NCBI GenBank assembly: GCA_016710685.1 | Contig: JADJVC010000004.1 | Coordinates: forward strand, 1 to 19,979 | Direction: 5' to 3' | Source of the DNA: Flavobacteriales bacterium | Lineage (GTDB): Bacteria; Bacteroidota; Bacteroidia; Flavobacteriales_F; PHOS-HE28 | Length of the DNA: 19,979 nt | Shown here: positions 1 to 9,007 of the stretch, piece after piece | Layout of the letters: each line of letters starts with the position of its first letter | Numbering within the stretch: position 1 is the stretch's first letter | Notes under the pieces: model-generated | What the model saw: the letters and a program-made list of their open reading frames with translations, nothing else | Databases searched by the model: none | Told to the model about the DNA's origin: nothing | Made by a program: the position numbers and the translations under genes

Positions 1-813
1 GCGCCGGACTATCACATTGATCGAAGGCCTCTGAGGCACTCAGCAAAGTGACGGTGATGGTGCTGCCTTCATCCATGAACCCGGGCACACGCTCCACCGT
101 CCGGGCAGTGGTGGTACGGATGGCCTTCTCCTGTTCGAGGGATCGGCGACGGATGCGCGTATCTAAGGATGAGCCCGCTGCGATGATGTCAAAGCCAATG
201 ATGTTGAGGAGCATGAGCAACAGGGCGTGCGAGGCGACGTCCGTGTTCCGAATGCGAGCCCGATACCGACGACAACTGCCGGAGGTAAGAGGGAGACTGC
301 GGTCTCCACCCGATAACGGCATCAGGACCTGGCCCCACGGTGATTCGATGCGGCGGGGCTCGGCAGTGAGCGCCAGTGCCGCAGCGGCACCGGCGGAAGA
401 TGGCGATGATGAGGGTTCAACGCGAATCCGAAGTGGGGATCGCACACCGAACGTGCTCCCGGTGTGCGATGGAGTAGCCGCCCAAAAAGTGTTGAAGCGC
501 GATGGTGATCGGGTAGGCGATCCGCTACCGATGATGAAACAAGCCCGCACCTGTTTGAACGGACACGTGCGGCGACCACGGCATCCGAAAGATGGAGCCG
601 ATGCAAACAGCGCGTGAGGGGCCATGAACGGGGCCACGCACATGGAACCGATATTGGACCGGGCTGTTGAGAACAGGTGGCGGTGGCCAAACCGGCAGCA
701 GCCACTGTCGCTAGCGATCTATCCGGTGAGGATGACCGCCCCGGAAATGGCGCGTTCACCAAAGGTGGTGTAGTAGTTCCGGATACCCCAAATGCCGGGC
801 CGAAGGTCCACAC
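1..813 (-). CDS. DUF389 (TIGR00341-like) integral membrane protein, partial and frameshifted
   Basis: The gene runs off the left edge and no single frame covers it. Reading minus-strand frames in turn gives membrane segments in the order expected for DUF389: LATVAAAGLAT (about 714-682), SNIGSMCVAPFMAP (658-617), IAYPITIALQHFLGG (521-477), LIIAIF then AGAAAALALT (414-364), LLPPAVVVGIGLAFG (291-247) and LLLMLLNIIGFDIIAAG (225-175). A charged tail beginning RIRRRSLEQEKA follows and stays open to position 1. The LLPP-GxGLA motif and the GSM-VAPFMAP motif are typical of DUF389. The function of the family is not established; it is a multi-pass inner-membrane protein. At least six frame changes are needed; one at 308-310 fits a lost base in a CCC run. 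The start is uncertain; 813 is a GTG. This could be a true pseudogene, but the intact motifs argue for sequence errors. Confidence 0.6.
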
Positions 814-920
814 GGGTTAAGTAACATGCGTCATGGTGTTGTGCTGTCCTAATTCAGGGAAGAGCGGAAGTTGATGGGGGGTGGGATAGCCTCTCCACCT
901 GAAGACGGTGATCTAGGCCG

Positions 921-963
921 GCGCAGGGAAAGGTAGGGTAGGTACCCTTCCCGCATGCTGCGC
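921..963. repeat. Imperfect palindrome in the 814-1134 intergenic stretch
   Basis: Inner arms 926-935 and 943-952 match at 9 of 10 positions around a 7-base loop. Outer arms 921-925 (GCGCA) and 959-963 (TGCGC) pair perfectly, with a 6-base bulge between inner and outer right arms. On the minus strand the left arm reads TACCTTTCCC, one base off the Bacteroidota -7 element TAnnTTTG, so the palindrome could be an operator over a promoter for the DUF389 gene. There is no T-run to make it a clear terminator of the membrane-protein gene that ends at 1135. I see no gene in the rest of 814-1134. Confidence 0.4.
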
Positions 964-1134
964 TCCTCTTGCCCGCTGATACTTTTATGAGTAGGGAGTA
1001 TGCAGGATATTCAGGTGAAGACCGATGCGTACTAAAGGGAATTGGGACCCAGGAGTGCTAAGGAAAAGTACGGTTACGATTCAGTTCATACTGCTCAGCC
1101 GGTCCACGGGTTCAGGAAAAACGTGGGTAGGTCA

Positions 1135-1770
1135 TCAGCCCGCTGAAGCCGATGAGGTAAAACTGGCCTTAAGCAAGGAGTGCAGCCAAGAAAAATTAGA
1201 AAGGATGCTACCCGCGGTGAGCGTCCATGCAAAGAGCACGATGGGCCACACATCGGTGCGGTGCCCGGCGGGGTCGTGAAGGCCCGTTCCAACGTGGGGA
1301 TGGCCACGAGCAGGTCAGCAATGATCCCGAGGACCGTGGTGATGCGGATCAGGAGTAGAGGAAGACGCCCATACGGGCAAGCCAGCCCGGTAGAGCAGGC
1401 ACATCGCCTTTTCCCCGGAGATAGTTCCCGCTCCAAACGCCGGTGATGCCGATTGAGAACACAACCGATGGCGGAAAGCCACGCCGAACACGTTCCAGTC
1501 CCAGGCCCATCCCTGACGCGGTTTGGGCCGCACACTGATGCCCATCAGCATGGACCAGCCGGACACGAGAGAGCACCACGGCCTTCAAACGGCCACAGGT
1601 CGCGCGGCGGATCGTCCGGTATTGCGCAGACATGATGAGCGCGTATGCCGTGAAAACGCTACGATGGTCCCGACGTGGTATGGGTTGCCGTTCAGGCATT
1701 GGCTGGCAGGCATTCCTTTCCATGGACAACAGCAGGAGCTGTACTTCACCAATGAGCCGAGGTTGCGCAT
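1135..1770 (-). CDS. Unrecognised multi-pass membrane protein, frameshifted
   Basis: An ATG at 1770 opens MRNLGSLVKY. Coding-like peptides then follow in alternating minus frames: YHVGTIVAF, TAYALIMSAQY, PDDPPRDLWPFEGRGAL, GWSMLMGISVRPKPRQGW, DWNVFGVAF, PSVVFSIGITGVWSGNYL, ARMGVFLY, LLIRITTVLGIIADLLVA, and RTDVWPIVLFAWTLTAGS, ending at tandem TGA TGA stops (1132-1137). The pieces suggest about four or five membrane helices joined by short loops, roughly 210 residues in all. I do not recognise the family. About six frame changes are needed in 640 bases, the same density as in the DUF389 gene downstream, so both probably share an assembly-quality problem. The join points are approximate and the residues beside them should not be trusted. 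Confidence 0.45.
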
Positions 1771-1897
1771 GGCGGGCAAGGTAGGCCCGGCCAAAGCAGT
1801 TGCTCAAATTATGAAACAGCTTGTTGCACGATTAAAAATTTTCAGGAGTCCGCTCCTTTAGCTTGCGGTTATGCTGCTTTGGTGGTTGGCAGTCCGT

Positions 1898-3045
1898 TCA
1901 AGGCTCGACCTCCGTTTGCCGCCATTGCTGGTTGTTCACGTTCAGGTCAGCCCGTTCCGGGTCATTACAGCACGTCGTTGCTGGGGATGTATTCTGGTTG
2001 TTGTTCATCACGGTACTGGTCCGCGCCGGATTGTACCTGGTAGCGCTCTCCGGTCCGGTGTTATCGCGCACGGTGTTCTCGTCGTTGATGTAGTTGAAAA
2101 CCGTGCCACCCGGATCGGTCGTTGGTCTGCATGTGCGGGAATTGGAGGAGATCCATCATGCTCTTGTTCACGACATCCGTTCGCACCGCGATCCAGGGCT
2201 TGTTGCTGCTGAAATTTTGCTGGTTCTGCGTTTAGGCGTTGTCTGCGACCAGCTTTGGTGGGTTTTCTGCTGCTGCGGCGTTGTAGGCGGCGATGTTGTG
2301 GATTGTACCAGGCGTTCACAATGCTGTCGAGGCGGCTGACGGCTTTTCCTGCCCGCTTATTCAGCCTCGGTCGTTTGGAGTTGGCATTCCAGAACACATC
2401 GTTCTGGCCTCGGCTCACCATCAGGTTCACGATCCAGAAAGAGGTTCTCCTTTCGCATTCACCCAATCGGTGCCCAAGCTGGCGTGCTGTTCCTGCGAGG
2501 GAGCGGCCTTGAACAATTGGGAGGAATAGGCTTGATTCTTCGCCGCGATCTGCGGTAGCGGGGTTTGCTTTACGAAGCGCATGCCCATCTTTTCCATGGC
2601 AGGCGCCAGATCCTGTTGGACGTAGGTGCCGATATCAACGGGTTGGCGCATGCCCATGCCCGCCATTTGGTAGCTCTGTTGCATGTAGGGGTCGGTGGAG
2701 TACATGTAGGAACCACCGGGCCTGTAGTACACCTTCACGCCGCCAGGGCCGGTGATCGCTGGTCCATTGGCTTGCATTGAAGTTTCGATCTTCCAAGAAG
2801 CCGGGAGCGGTATCTGTTGGCTCACCAAGCCCGTCTTTGAGTCCGTTATGGGGTGCATGATCACCCTCTCAACGCTTCCGTTGGTGGCCGGGGAATTGTT
2901 TTTGGTAGCCTGTAAACCAAGGTTCCTTCGTTCTGTTCCTGGTTCCGTATTGCCCGTTGACGTTCTGGTCCTGTTGTGGGCTGCCAACGCAACTCGTTAC
3001 CAAAAAGCAGGAAGAACGATCTTGGGGGAAGGTGAGGCGTTCCAT
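1898..3045 (-). CDS. Bacteroidota lipoprotein of unknown function, frameshifted
   Basis: The best-preserved segment (2987-2427) is a soluble protein including VSQQIPLPASWKIE, ITGPGGVKVYYRPGGSY, a Met/Gln-rich stretch (MQQSYQMAGMGM) and DLAPAMEKMGMRF. Upstream frames contain LPAF and LVTSC, a plausible lipobox, so I infer an N-terminal lipoprotein signal, with the start near ATG 3045. Downstream, other frames continue as SFWIVNLMVSRGQNDVFW, SRLDSIVNAWYNPQ, NIAAYNAAAAENPPKLVADN, NQQNFSSNKPWIAVRTD, GGTVFNYINDENTVRDN, ERYQVQSGADQYRDEQQ and NDPERADLNVNNQQWRQTE, stopping at 1898. The end, with RYQV, a Tyr-rich linker and NVNNQQW, resembles an uncharacterised Bacteroidota lipoprotein family I recall. 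No function can be given. Six or more frame changes occur, dense in the 3' half. Alone in its transcription unit as far as can be seen. Confidence 0.55.
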
Positions 3046-3216
3046 GGCTTGTATGATCGAGGGTGAATGACCGTATTTCGACACAAGGTAGTGGCGCAAA
3101 TGGCACATATTCATGCTTCTCCCCCGATTTGGGGATGAGCTGGAACGCGCGGTGTGCGTGCGTTTGGAAGCGTGCCAAACACTTGGCCTTTCAATCCTGC
3201 AAAAGAGGAACGCGTT

Positions 3217-4705
3217 CTACCGGAACAGTGTCACCGTGCCGTTCTTGCTCACTTCGTCCTTGGGGTTGCACGGGTCGCGCATGTGCATGGTGTACACGTA
3301 AACGCCCAAAGGCATGTTGGCCCCGTCCCATTTCTCTTCCGTGTCCGTGGTGCCCCAGATGTATGCACCCCAACGGTCGAAGATCTGCACTTCGTAATTC
3401 AATTCCGGAATATCGAGCGGCCCCGGCCATGTGTCGTTGAAGGTGTCGCCGTTCGGGGTAAAGCTGTTGGGGATAAATGCTGTGGGGGCGGTGCGCACAT
3501 CAATGTGGAAGGTGGAGGTGTCGTCGCATTGGTCGGGCCGTGTGGAATAGAAGGTGAAGTCGTATTCACCGTAGCGTTCCAAGTCCACATGGAAAAAACC
3601 GTTGCAGGAGCCAAGCACGAGGCTATCCCCCACGAAAAAAGCACAGGAATCCGCCAGGCTGGAAAATTTCACATCGATGGAAGGAGTGCAGGGCAATTGC
3701 ACTGCGGTGAAAATGGCGGGAAGCGGGGACGCACGTAGATGCTGTCCAATACCGGCAGGTTGCCACAACCGAGCAAGAGTCGAAACCTTGCAACGAAATG
3801 GGCTGCCATTCAGGTTCATCAAAGGAGACGGCGGGGAAGTTCTCATTGCTGAAGCCATCGGCCCCCAGCGCCATACCAAGGAGTCCGCATTGGACAGTAG
3901 CACGCCCGCCAATCCGGGTACTCGCAGGCAAAGGCTGTCCGGGGTCGCGAAAGTCACGCTGGGGCTGGGCAACAGCGTGAGAAAGATATCGCTCGTATTG
4001 GTGCAGCCCGAGGAGGTGTCCACCGCAGTAACGCTCACGATTCCTACGGTGCCCACATCCACGGTGAAGGAAGCCGTAGTATCCCCGGTGCTCCAGATGT
4101 AGGTGTCCGGTTGGAAGCCGAAATACGCGTCCGCGGTAAGCGTGGGCGGGTCCGAAGGGCAATAGCTGCCGTCTGCACTGCCACCGATGCTGATGGAAGG
4201 GGTCCCCAGTTCGCTGAAGAGGTAGGAAGGGCATGTCCCCCCGCTGACAAGCACCACATATTGCCCCGGCGGCAGGTTGTTGCGCGTGAGGGCGGTTATC
4301 GTGGGGTCGTCCAACCACTGGAAGGTGTAGGGCCCGGGGTTCAGCGTAAGGGTGATGCTCCCATCATTCAGCCCGGCGCAGGAGATGTCGGTAACGTCCA
4401 ACGTTCCCAACGGCGTAACGATGGGCGGCGCGATAACCGTGTCGAACAAGCTGGCACAGCCCGTGGTATCGAAGACGGCCACGGTGTAGGGACCTACGGG
4501 CAGGCCGGTGGCTGTTGGTCCTTGCAGGGTGGCATCTTGCGACCAGAAGTAGGTATAGCCCGGGCGTGTTGGCGACCAAGGAAATTGAGCCGTCGGAATC
4601 ATCCGGGCAGGTGGGCGGGGTAATGGCGATGGAAATATCACAAGGTTCTTGACCCTGTGAGAGTAGGGCGAAACAGAACGAAACGACGGTGAGGACCAAG
4701 CGCAT
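3217..4705 (-). CDS. Secreted protein with SprB-like repeats and T9SS type B sorting domain
   Basis: The N-terminus MRLVLTVVSFCFALLSQGQ is a signal peptide. Two SprB-type repeats follow, with the motifs ITPPTCPDDSDGSIS and VTDISCAGLNDGSITL, each ending in a Pro/Gly turn plus YxVxVxxxxxC. Next come two Ig/PKD-like segments (YCPSDPPTLTADAYFG, CTNTSDIFLTLLPSPSV). The last 85 or so residues are the gliding-motility-associated (CHU_C, type B) signal: AFIPNSFTPNGDTFNDTW, VQIFDRWG, EKWDG, GVYVYTM. Proteins with this ending cross the outer membrane by the type IX system and are often surface adhesins. About 495 residues. Frame changes lie near 4562 (an extra base beside a CCCGGG run), 3895 and 3745; all domains are otherwise complete, so the gene is probably intact in the organism. 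Start: ATG at 4705, directly before the signal peptide; an upstream TTG at 4717 is less likely. Confidence 0.85.
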
Positions 4706-4720
4706 TACGGGGCGCAAATG

Positions 4721-4736
4721 TCGTGTTTCAACACGA
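4721..4736. promoter_or_regulatory. Small perfect hairpin just upstream of the T9SS type B gene
   Basis: TCGTGT and ACACGA form a 6-bp stem with a 4-base loop, 15 bases upstream of the ATG at 4705. On the minus strand it is followed by GACATTTG (4720-4713 region), one mismatch from the TAnnTTTG -7 element. The hairpin would therefore sit in the promoter spacer, as an operator would. Short enough to be chance. Confidence 0.3.
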
Positions 4737-4746
4737 GGTAGGCAAT

Positions 4747-4774
4747 GGCCTTGCGGAAGTGCTAATGCAAGGCC
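4747..4774 (-). terminator. Hairpin downstream of msrA, possible terminator
   Basis: GGCCTTGC (4747-4754) and GCAAGGCC (4767-4774) are perfect 8-bp arms around a 12-base loop, starting 15 bases after the msrA stop codon. There is no T-run on the 3' side, so it may be a transcript-stabilising hairpin or a factor-assisted stop rather than a classical intrinsic terminator. Confidence 0.45.
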
Positions 4775-4788
4775 GGATCAGGTCGGAA

Positions 4789-5444
4789 TTACTTCAGCAC
4801 TTCCGGCATTTTCGCTTTGAACCGTTCGAAACGGGGCTGGGAAACGCTTTGTACGTAAGGGTTTTCCGGGTTCTGCTTGACGTAGTCCTGATGGTATTTT
4901 TCGGCTGGCCAGAATTTCTCAAAGGGTACCACCTGCGTAACTATCGGTGCGTCGTACTGGCCGGAAGCATTGAGTGTTTTGATCGTGTTTTCAATCTGTT
5001 CCTTCTCGTCCTTATTGCTGTAGAATGCGATGGAGCGGTATTGTGTGCCGGCATCGGGCCCTTGGCGGTTCAACGTGGTGGGGTCCTGGCTGGCGAAAAA
5101 CACGTTCACCAGCGTTTCAAAGCTCACCACTTCGGGGTCGTAGTAAACTTCAATAGCTTCCGCATGTCCTGTTTTTCCGCTCCCCACATCTTCGTAGGTG
5201 GGTTTTTTTCGGTGCCTCCGGAATATCCTGAGATCACTTCGTGTACTCCACGCACGCTTTCAAACACTTCTTCGGCGCACCAGAAGCAGCCCTCGGCGAA
5301 GTGGGCTTTGTTGAGCTTGGAAAGGTCTTGGTCTTCTTGGGGCATTATTACTTGCGGTAAAAATGCAGTGCCGCTATCCGTATTGCCATTCCCGCAGGAA
5401 GTGAACAAGGCGATGGAGAGTAGGAGGGTTGTCATTGTCTTCAT
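4789..5444 (-). CDS. msrA: Peptide methionine sulfoxide reductase MsrA, lipoprotein form (one frameshift)
   Basis: MsrA reduces methionine-S-sulfoxide in proteins back to methionine. The catalytic motif GCFWCAEEVFESVRGV is present with the nucleophilic Cys in GCFWC, followed by SGYSGG and, after a frame change, GSGKTGHAEAIEVYYDPE, GTQYRSIAFYSN, EKFWPAEKYHQDY and a C-terminal PRFERFKAK. These are standard MsrA motifs. The N-terminus MKTMTTLLLSIALFTSCGN is a lipoprotein signal with the lipidated Cys after FTS, so the enzyme acts outside the cytoplasm, on envelope proteins. The start is the ATG at 5444; the open frame upstream lacks a signal-like sequence. The frame change is at about 5200-5202 and is mended by one extra C in a CCC run next to seven A, so a sequencing deletion is likely. 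About 218 residues. Confidence 0.92.
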
Positions 5445-5515
5445 TGGAGTAGACGTGCAACGGCCGGGCAATACCCTACGCAAAAACAGTGCCGGTTATT
5501 GCACAACCGCGCCTA

Positions 5516-6035
5516 TCAACGGATCCGGGCCAACGTGTGCAACGCCTTTCGGGCACGCGAGGTCACCGCGGGTCCGGGGCCAGTGCGCAAGGCATCTTCC
5601 AAAATCAGGCTTAACTCAGGGGCAAGGTCCGGGTAATGCGTTGCCATGCGCATGGCAACGGTAATGCTGGAGGCCCGTGAAGCGATTGGCTGTCGCGGGT
5701 CCTGCACAATGGCGAACATGCGTTGCGTAATGGTGCCGTGCAATGCTTTTGGTAGTTGGCAGAATTGCATGGCCCGGATCACGTTTCGGTGCGTGGTCTG
5801 GTGCAACGGTTGCTCCAGCATTTCCAGCATGCGTTTCGCCCAACGGCGCCTAGCGCCGGATGACCTTCGCAAGCAATGGACATGGGCCAAGAAGCCAGCT
5901 GCGAAACGCGGGTGCGCCATGCAGGACCAGCTCCATCAACTGGGCGAATCGTTTAGCATCGCCACCGATATGGTCCGCGATCCGCTGGATATTGACCTTG
6001 CTGCGGTCAGCAAGTAAGGCGGCACCATAGTCCAT
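5516..6035 (-). CDS. HEAT-like helical repeat protein of Bacteroidota, frameshifted
   Basis: About 173 residues, all predicted helical, with no signal peptide. The first part reads DRSKVNIQRIADHIGGDAKR and FAQLMELVLHGAP; the second, after a frame change near 5885-5905, reads KRMLEMLEQPLHQTTHRN, VIRAMQFCQLPKALHGTI, QPIASRASSITVAMRMATHY and LSLILEDALR. The pattern of paired amphipathic helices with conserved Arg-Asn and Pro turns matches an uncharacterised Bacteroidota HEAT-repeat family of about 180-210 residues. Such proteins usually bind other proteins; no enzyme activity is implied. Start chosen at ATG 6035, leaving 48 bases to the upstream T9SS gene; a GTG at 6083 would add 16 residues. 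The missing piece at the frameshift normally holds a helix-turn segment (an RAAWLLG-like motif is readable across frames). Confidence 0.55.
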
Positions 6036-6083
6036 GGAGGAGCCGGGAAAATGGACCTTCCGAAAAGGAGATTCGAACGCCAC

Positions 6084-7190
6084 CTACTGCTTCAGAAAAG
6101 TTGCCCGTTCCACGGTGGTACCATGGCTGATCTGCATGTGGTAGATGCCGCTCGGAAGGTCGGATATATCCAAGTTGCCGGTATTCTTACCGGAAAGCAC
6201 AAAGCTGCCACGGCTGTCATGTACCTGCAATGTGCCTCGCCCGGTTGTTGACCATTGAAGCACATCGTGCGCGGGTTGGGGCCAAACATGCAGAGATCTG
6301 GAGCGATCCGCCGCGATGCCGGAAATTCCAGTTGCCCCCAAAATGGTGATCACGGTATCCGAAGGATTGCAGATATTGTCCGGGGAGAAGTGCACGTTGT
6401 AGACCCCTTCCTGCAAGTTTTCCCACAATGCGCCCGATCCCGTTTGTTCGTCACCCACAGGCGTGTGGTCCGGAAGGATGCTTAGATTAAAATGTCCGGT
6501 GAATGGAACAGGGGGAGGGAGCGGGGAACCGGGATCCGGTGTCACCCCAAAAATTTGGATGCTGCCATTTGCGCCGCCGATGGCGTCCTGCGATACGGCC
6601 GAAAATTGGACTTCGCCCGATGTGTAGGCAGTAACAATATCTCCCATGACCGAAGAGCCACAGGACGAATTATCCACCAGCTGAACCTGGTAGGTATGCC
6701 CGAAGGGTAAGTCAAACCACCAATGATTCTCGCCAGCTCCGGTGTCCACGGGATGTATACTGTCCATGGCTGTGCCGTCCTGCAATAAATAAACCGTTAC
6801 TGAACTTGGGTCCGGTGTGCACGCAGGGTTGTTAAACACTTGGGGCAAGCCGAATGGCTCAATTCGCGGCCAAATATGCAACTCCAATCCCGCGAATGTC
6901 GTCTGCACCGTTTGACCGAACTCCCAGTAGTCCTGTACGATCTGGAACTGGATCGTGTCATTCGACATTCCATAAAAAATGACCGAGTGGGGGCCGACCC
7001 CAAGATCCGTTTGTATATCCGTGGATCCATTGTCCCAAAGGCAGGAGGTGGCGTTGCACTCATTCAGATCGACGTTGGCGTAGCCAACGGTATCCGGCCA
7101 AAGCGGATGGTGCTTGAAGGGGCCGCATTGCGCCATGGCGGCGTTGGTCAAAAACAACGTGCAGATAAGGGCGGCGATCGTTTTCACCAT
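6084..7190 (-). CDS. Secreted protein with T9SS type A sorting domain
   Basis: An intact gene of 368 residues. The signal peptide is MVKTIAALICTLFLTNAAMA, cleaved before QCGP. The middle is rich in Asp, Ser, Thr and aromatic residues, with a few Cys (NECNATSCLW, NNPACTPD, NSSCGSSVMG, DNICNPSDTV), as in beta-sandwich surface proteins; SprB-like DAIGGANGSIQIFG is present. The last 70 residues are a type A sorting signal: LHVWPQPAHDVLQW, VHDSRGSFVLSG, LDISDLPSGIYHMQI and a basic ending FLKQ. Such proteins are exported by the type IX system and anchored to surface polysaccharide or released. The ligand is unknown. The start at ATG 7190 gives the signal peptide; the open frame upstream to 7289 does not. 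It lies 95 bases after the helicase gene. Confidence 0.85.
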   Translation of the reverse strand: MVKTIAALICTLFLTNAAMAQCGPFKHHPLWPDTVGYANVDLNECNATSCLWDNGSTDIQTDLGVGPHSVIFYGMSNDTIQFQIVQDYWEFGQTVQTTFAGLELHIWPRIEPFGLPQVFNNPACTPDPSSVTVYLLQDGTAMDSIHPVDTGAGENHWWFDLPFGHTYQVQLVDNSSCGSSVMGDIVTAYTSGEVQFSAVSQDAIGGANGSIQIFGVTPDPGSPLPPPVPFTGHFNLSILPDHTPVGDEQTGSGALWENLQEGVYNVHFSPDNICNPSDTVITILGATGISGIAADRSRSLHVWPQPAHDVLQWSTTGRGTLQVHDSRGSFVLSGKNTGNLDISDLPSGIYHMQISHGTTVERATFLKQ

Positions 7191-7285
7191 GAATGATGGA
7201 TGAGTACAACGAGAAGACGAGATCACAGATCGATGGTTGCCTTTGTCCTTTCCAGAGTGAACCCAGGAATGCTCCATTATGCAAC

Positions 7286-8989
7286 TCACCCTACAGAACG
7301 CCGCGACTTATTGAACGTCTTTTTGTCCGCTTTGAAGTCGCGCGCACCGGTGGCACCACCTCCGTCGCCTTCGTCCACGCGCACTTTGCGGCCCTTGTAG
7401 TTGGCCGCTTTGAAGTGGCCCATGGCCTCATCGAAATGGGCGGCGTCAATGTCCACGAAGCTGAACATGTCCTTCAGCAGGATGCGGCCGATGTGCTGGC
7501 CGGTAAGGCCCGTGATGCCGCAGAGGTAGCCGAGCATTTTGCCTTTGTCGAAGCCGTCCTTGGTGCCGATGTTGATGAACATGGAACGCATAGGGGCGTC
7601 GCTGGAGCGGCCGAAATCGGATTTCTCCTTGCGCTCCTTCGGGTTGTGGTCCTTGCGGGCAAGGTCCACGTTGAGGTCGCGAGCGTCTTTGTATTGCTTG
7701 AGGAAGCGGTTGAATTCCAAGGAGATCACACGCTTGATCAAGTCTTCGCGTGTCAAGTCGGCCAAGTCCAGTTCCACTGCGTTCAAGAAAGGGGCGATGG
7801 TAGTCTCGTCCACCTTCACGCTCTTGATCTTGCCAATGAGGGTGAGCAGTTGGCGCTCGCAGATCTCCGCACCATCGGGCACGCGCACATAGGTGAAGTG
7901 GACCTTTAGCGTACGTTCCAGCCCGCGGACTTTGTTGATGTCGCGGCTACCGATGATGCTGAGCGAAACCCCGGACTTGCCGGCGCGGCCCGTGCGGCCG
8001 CTGCGGTGGGTATAGCTTTCCGGTTCGCCGGGCAGGTCGAAGTGGATAACGTGCGAAACGTTGCTCACGTCAATTCCGCGCGCGGCCACGTCTGTTGCGA
8101 TGAGCATTTGCAGGCTCTTGGAACGGTAGCGCTCCATCACGCGGTCGCGTTGTTGCTGGCTCAGGTCGCCATGGATCGCATCCGCGTTGTAGCCGTCGCG
8201 TGTGAGGTTTTCGGCAAGGTCCTGCGTGTCCTGTTTGGTACGGCAGAACACGATGGCGAACATGTCCGGATCAGCGTCCACGAAGCGCTTCAGGGCGATG
8301 TAGCGGTCGCGGGCCATCACCACGGTGTATTGGTGGTTGATGGTGCTTTGGGCCTTGGCGTCGTTGGCCAAACTCACCTCCTTCGCCTCGCGCATGTAAT
8401 TGCGCGCAATGCGGCGAACTTCGCTGCTCATGGTGGCGCTGAAGAGCCAAGTGCGCTTTTCTTTCGGCGTGTTGTCCAGGATGGTGGTGAGGTCTTCCTG
8501 AAAGCCCATGTTGAGCATTTCGTCTGCTTCGTCAAGCACAGCTGTGCGTACATGGCCAAGATCCACTGCTTTGCGCTCAAGCAGGTCGATCAATCGACCG
8601 GGCGTGGCTACCACCACGTTGGCACCGCGCTGGATGTCGCGCATCTGTTCGCGGATATTGGCGCCGCCATATACAGCTGCCGTGCGAACGCCGGGCAGAT
8701 GCGCGGCGTAGCGGCCGAGGTCCTTGGCGATCTGCACGCAGAGTTCGCGTGTGGGTGCGAGCACCAGGCCTTGCACGGCTTTTTCGGCGGTGTCGATGCG
8801 CTCCAACAGGGGAATGCCGAACGCGGCAGTCTTGCCGGTACCGGTGCGCGCCAGCGCCACCATGTCGCCTTCGTCCGCGAGCAGCAACGGGATGGTCGCG
8901 GCTTGCACGGGCGTGGGTTTTTCGAAGCCCAGATCAGTTAGGGCACGCAGGATTTCCGCGCGTATTCCGAGCGATTGAAATGAGGACAT
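7286..8989 (-). CDS. DEAD-box ATP-dependent RNA helicase with DbpA-type RNA-binding domain
   Basis: An intact 567-residue protein. Helicase motifs appear in order: the Q motif (GFEKPTPVQ, residues 21-29), Walker A ARTGTGKT (47-54), PTREL (79-83), GG and TPGR (129-132), DEAD (153-156), SAT (about 190), then ARGID, HRSGRTGRAG in the second RecA domain. A middle region is Lys/Arg-rich. The C-terminus (FINIGTKDGFDKGKMLGYL ... VDIDAAHFDEAM ... NYKGRKVRV) is the DbpA/CsdA RNA-binding fold, so the protein fits the DeaD/CsdA group that unwinds structured RNA and helps ribosome assembly and cold adaptation. The tail ends in a basic, disordered stretch. The start at ATG 8989 gives the usual short leader before the Q motif; an upstream in-frame start at 9043 would overlap the promoter. 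Transcribed from its own promoter (see 9041-9048). Confidence 0.95.
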   Translation of the reverse strand: MSSFQSLGIRAEILRALTDLGFEKPTPVQAATIPLLLADEGDMVALARTGTGKTAAFGIPLLERIDTAEKAVQGLVLAPTRELCVQIAKDLGRYAAHLPGVRTAAVYGGANIREQMRDIQRGANVVVATPGRLIDLLERKAVDLGHVRTAVLDEADEMLNMGFQEDLTTILDNTPKEKRTWLFSATMSSEVRRIARNYMREAKEVSLANDAKAQSTINHQYTVVMARDRYIALKRFVDADPDMFAIVFCRTKQDTQDLAENLTRDGYNADAIHGDLSQQQRDRVMERYRSKSLQMLIATDVAARGIDVSNVSHVIHFDLPGEPESYTHRSGRTGRAGKSGVSLSIIGSRDINKVRGLERTLKVHFTYVRVPDGAEICERQLLTLIGKIKSVKVDETTIAPFLNAVELDLADLTREDLIKRVISLEFNRFLKQYKDARDLNVDLARKDHNPKERKEKSDFGRSSDAPMRSMFINIGTKDGFDKGKMLGYLCGITGLTGQHIGRILLKDMFSFVDIDAAHFDEAMGHFKAANYKGRKVRVDEGDGGGATGARDFKADKKTFNKSRRSVG

Positions 8990-9007
8990 GGGCGAGGGGG
9001 TCAAGGT

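Noticed and set aside
48..617. Plus-strand open frame of 189 codons at the left edge
   Set aside because: Low-complexity Arg/Met/Ser composition; the minus strand shows DUF389 membrane motifs in the same region.
1523..1861. Plus-strand open frame with the segment ELYFTNEPRLRM
   Set aside because: Opposite strand gives a coherent series of membrane helices; this frame has no start context or motif.
8006..8941. Plus-strand open frame of 311 codons opposite the helicase
   Set aside because: Mirror of the helicase codons, rich in His/Val/Ala, with no family match that I can see.
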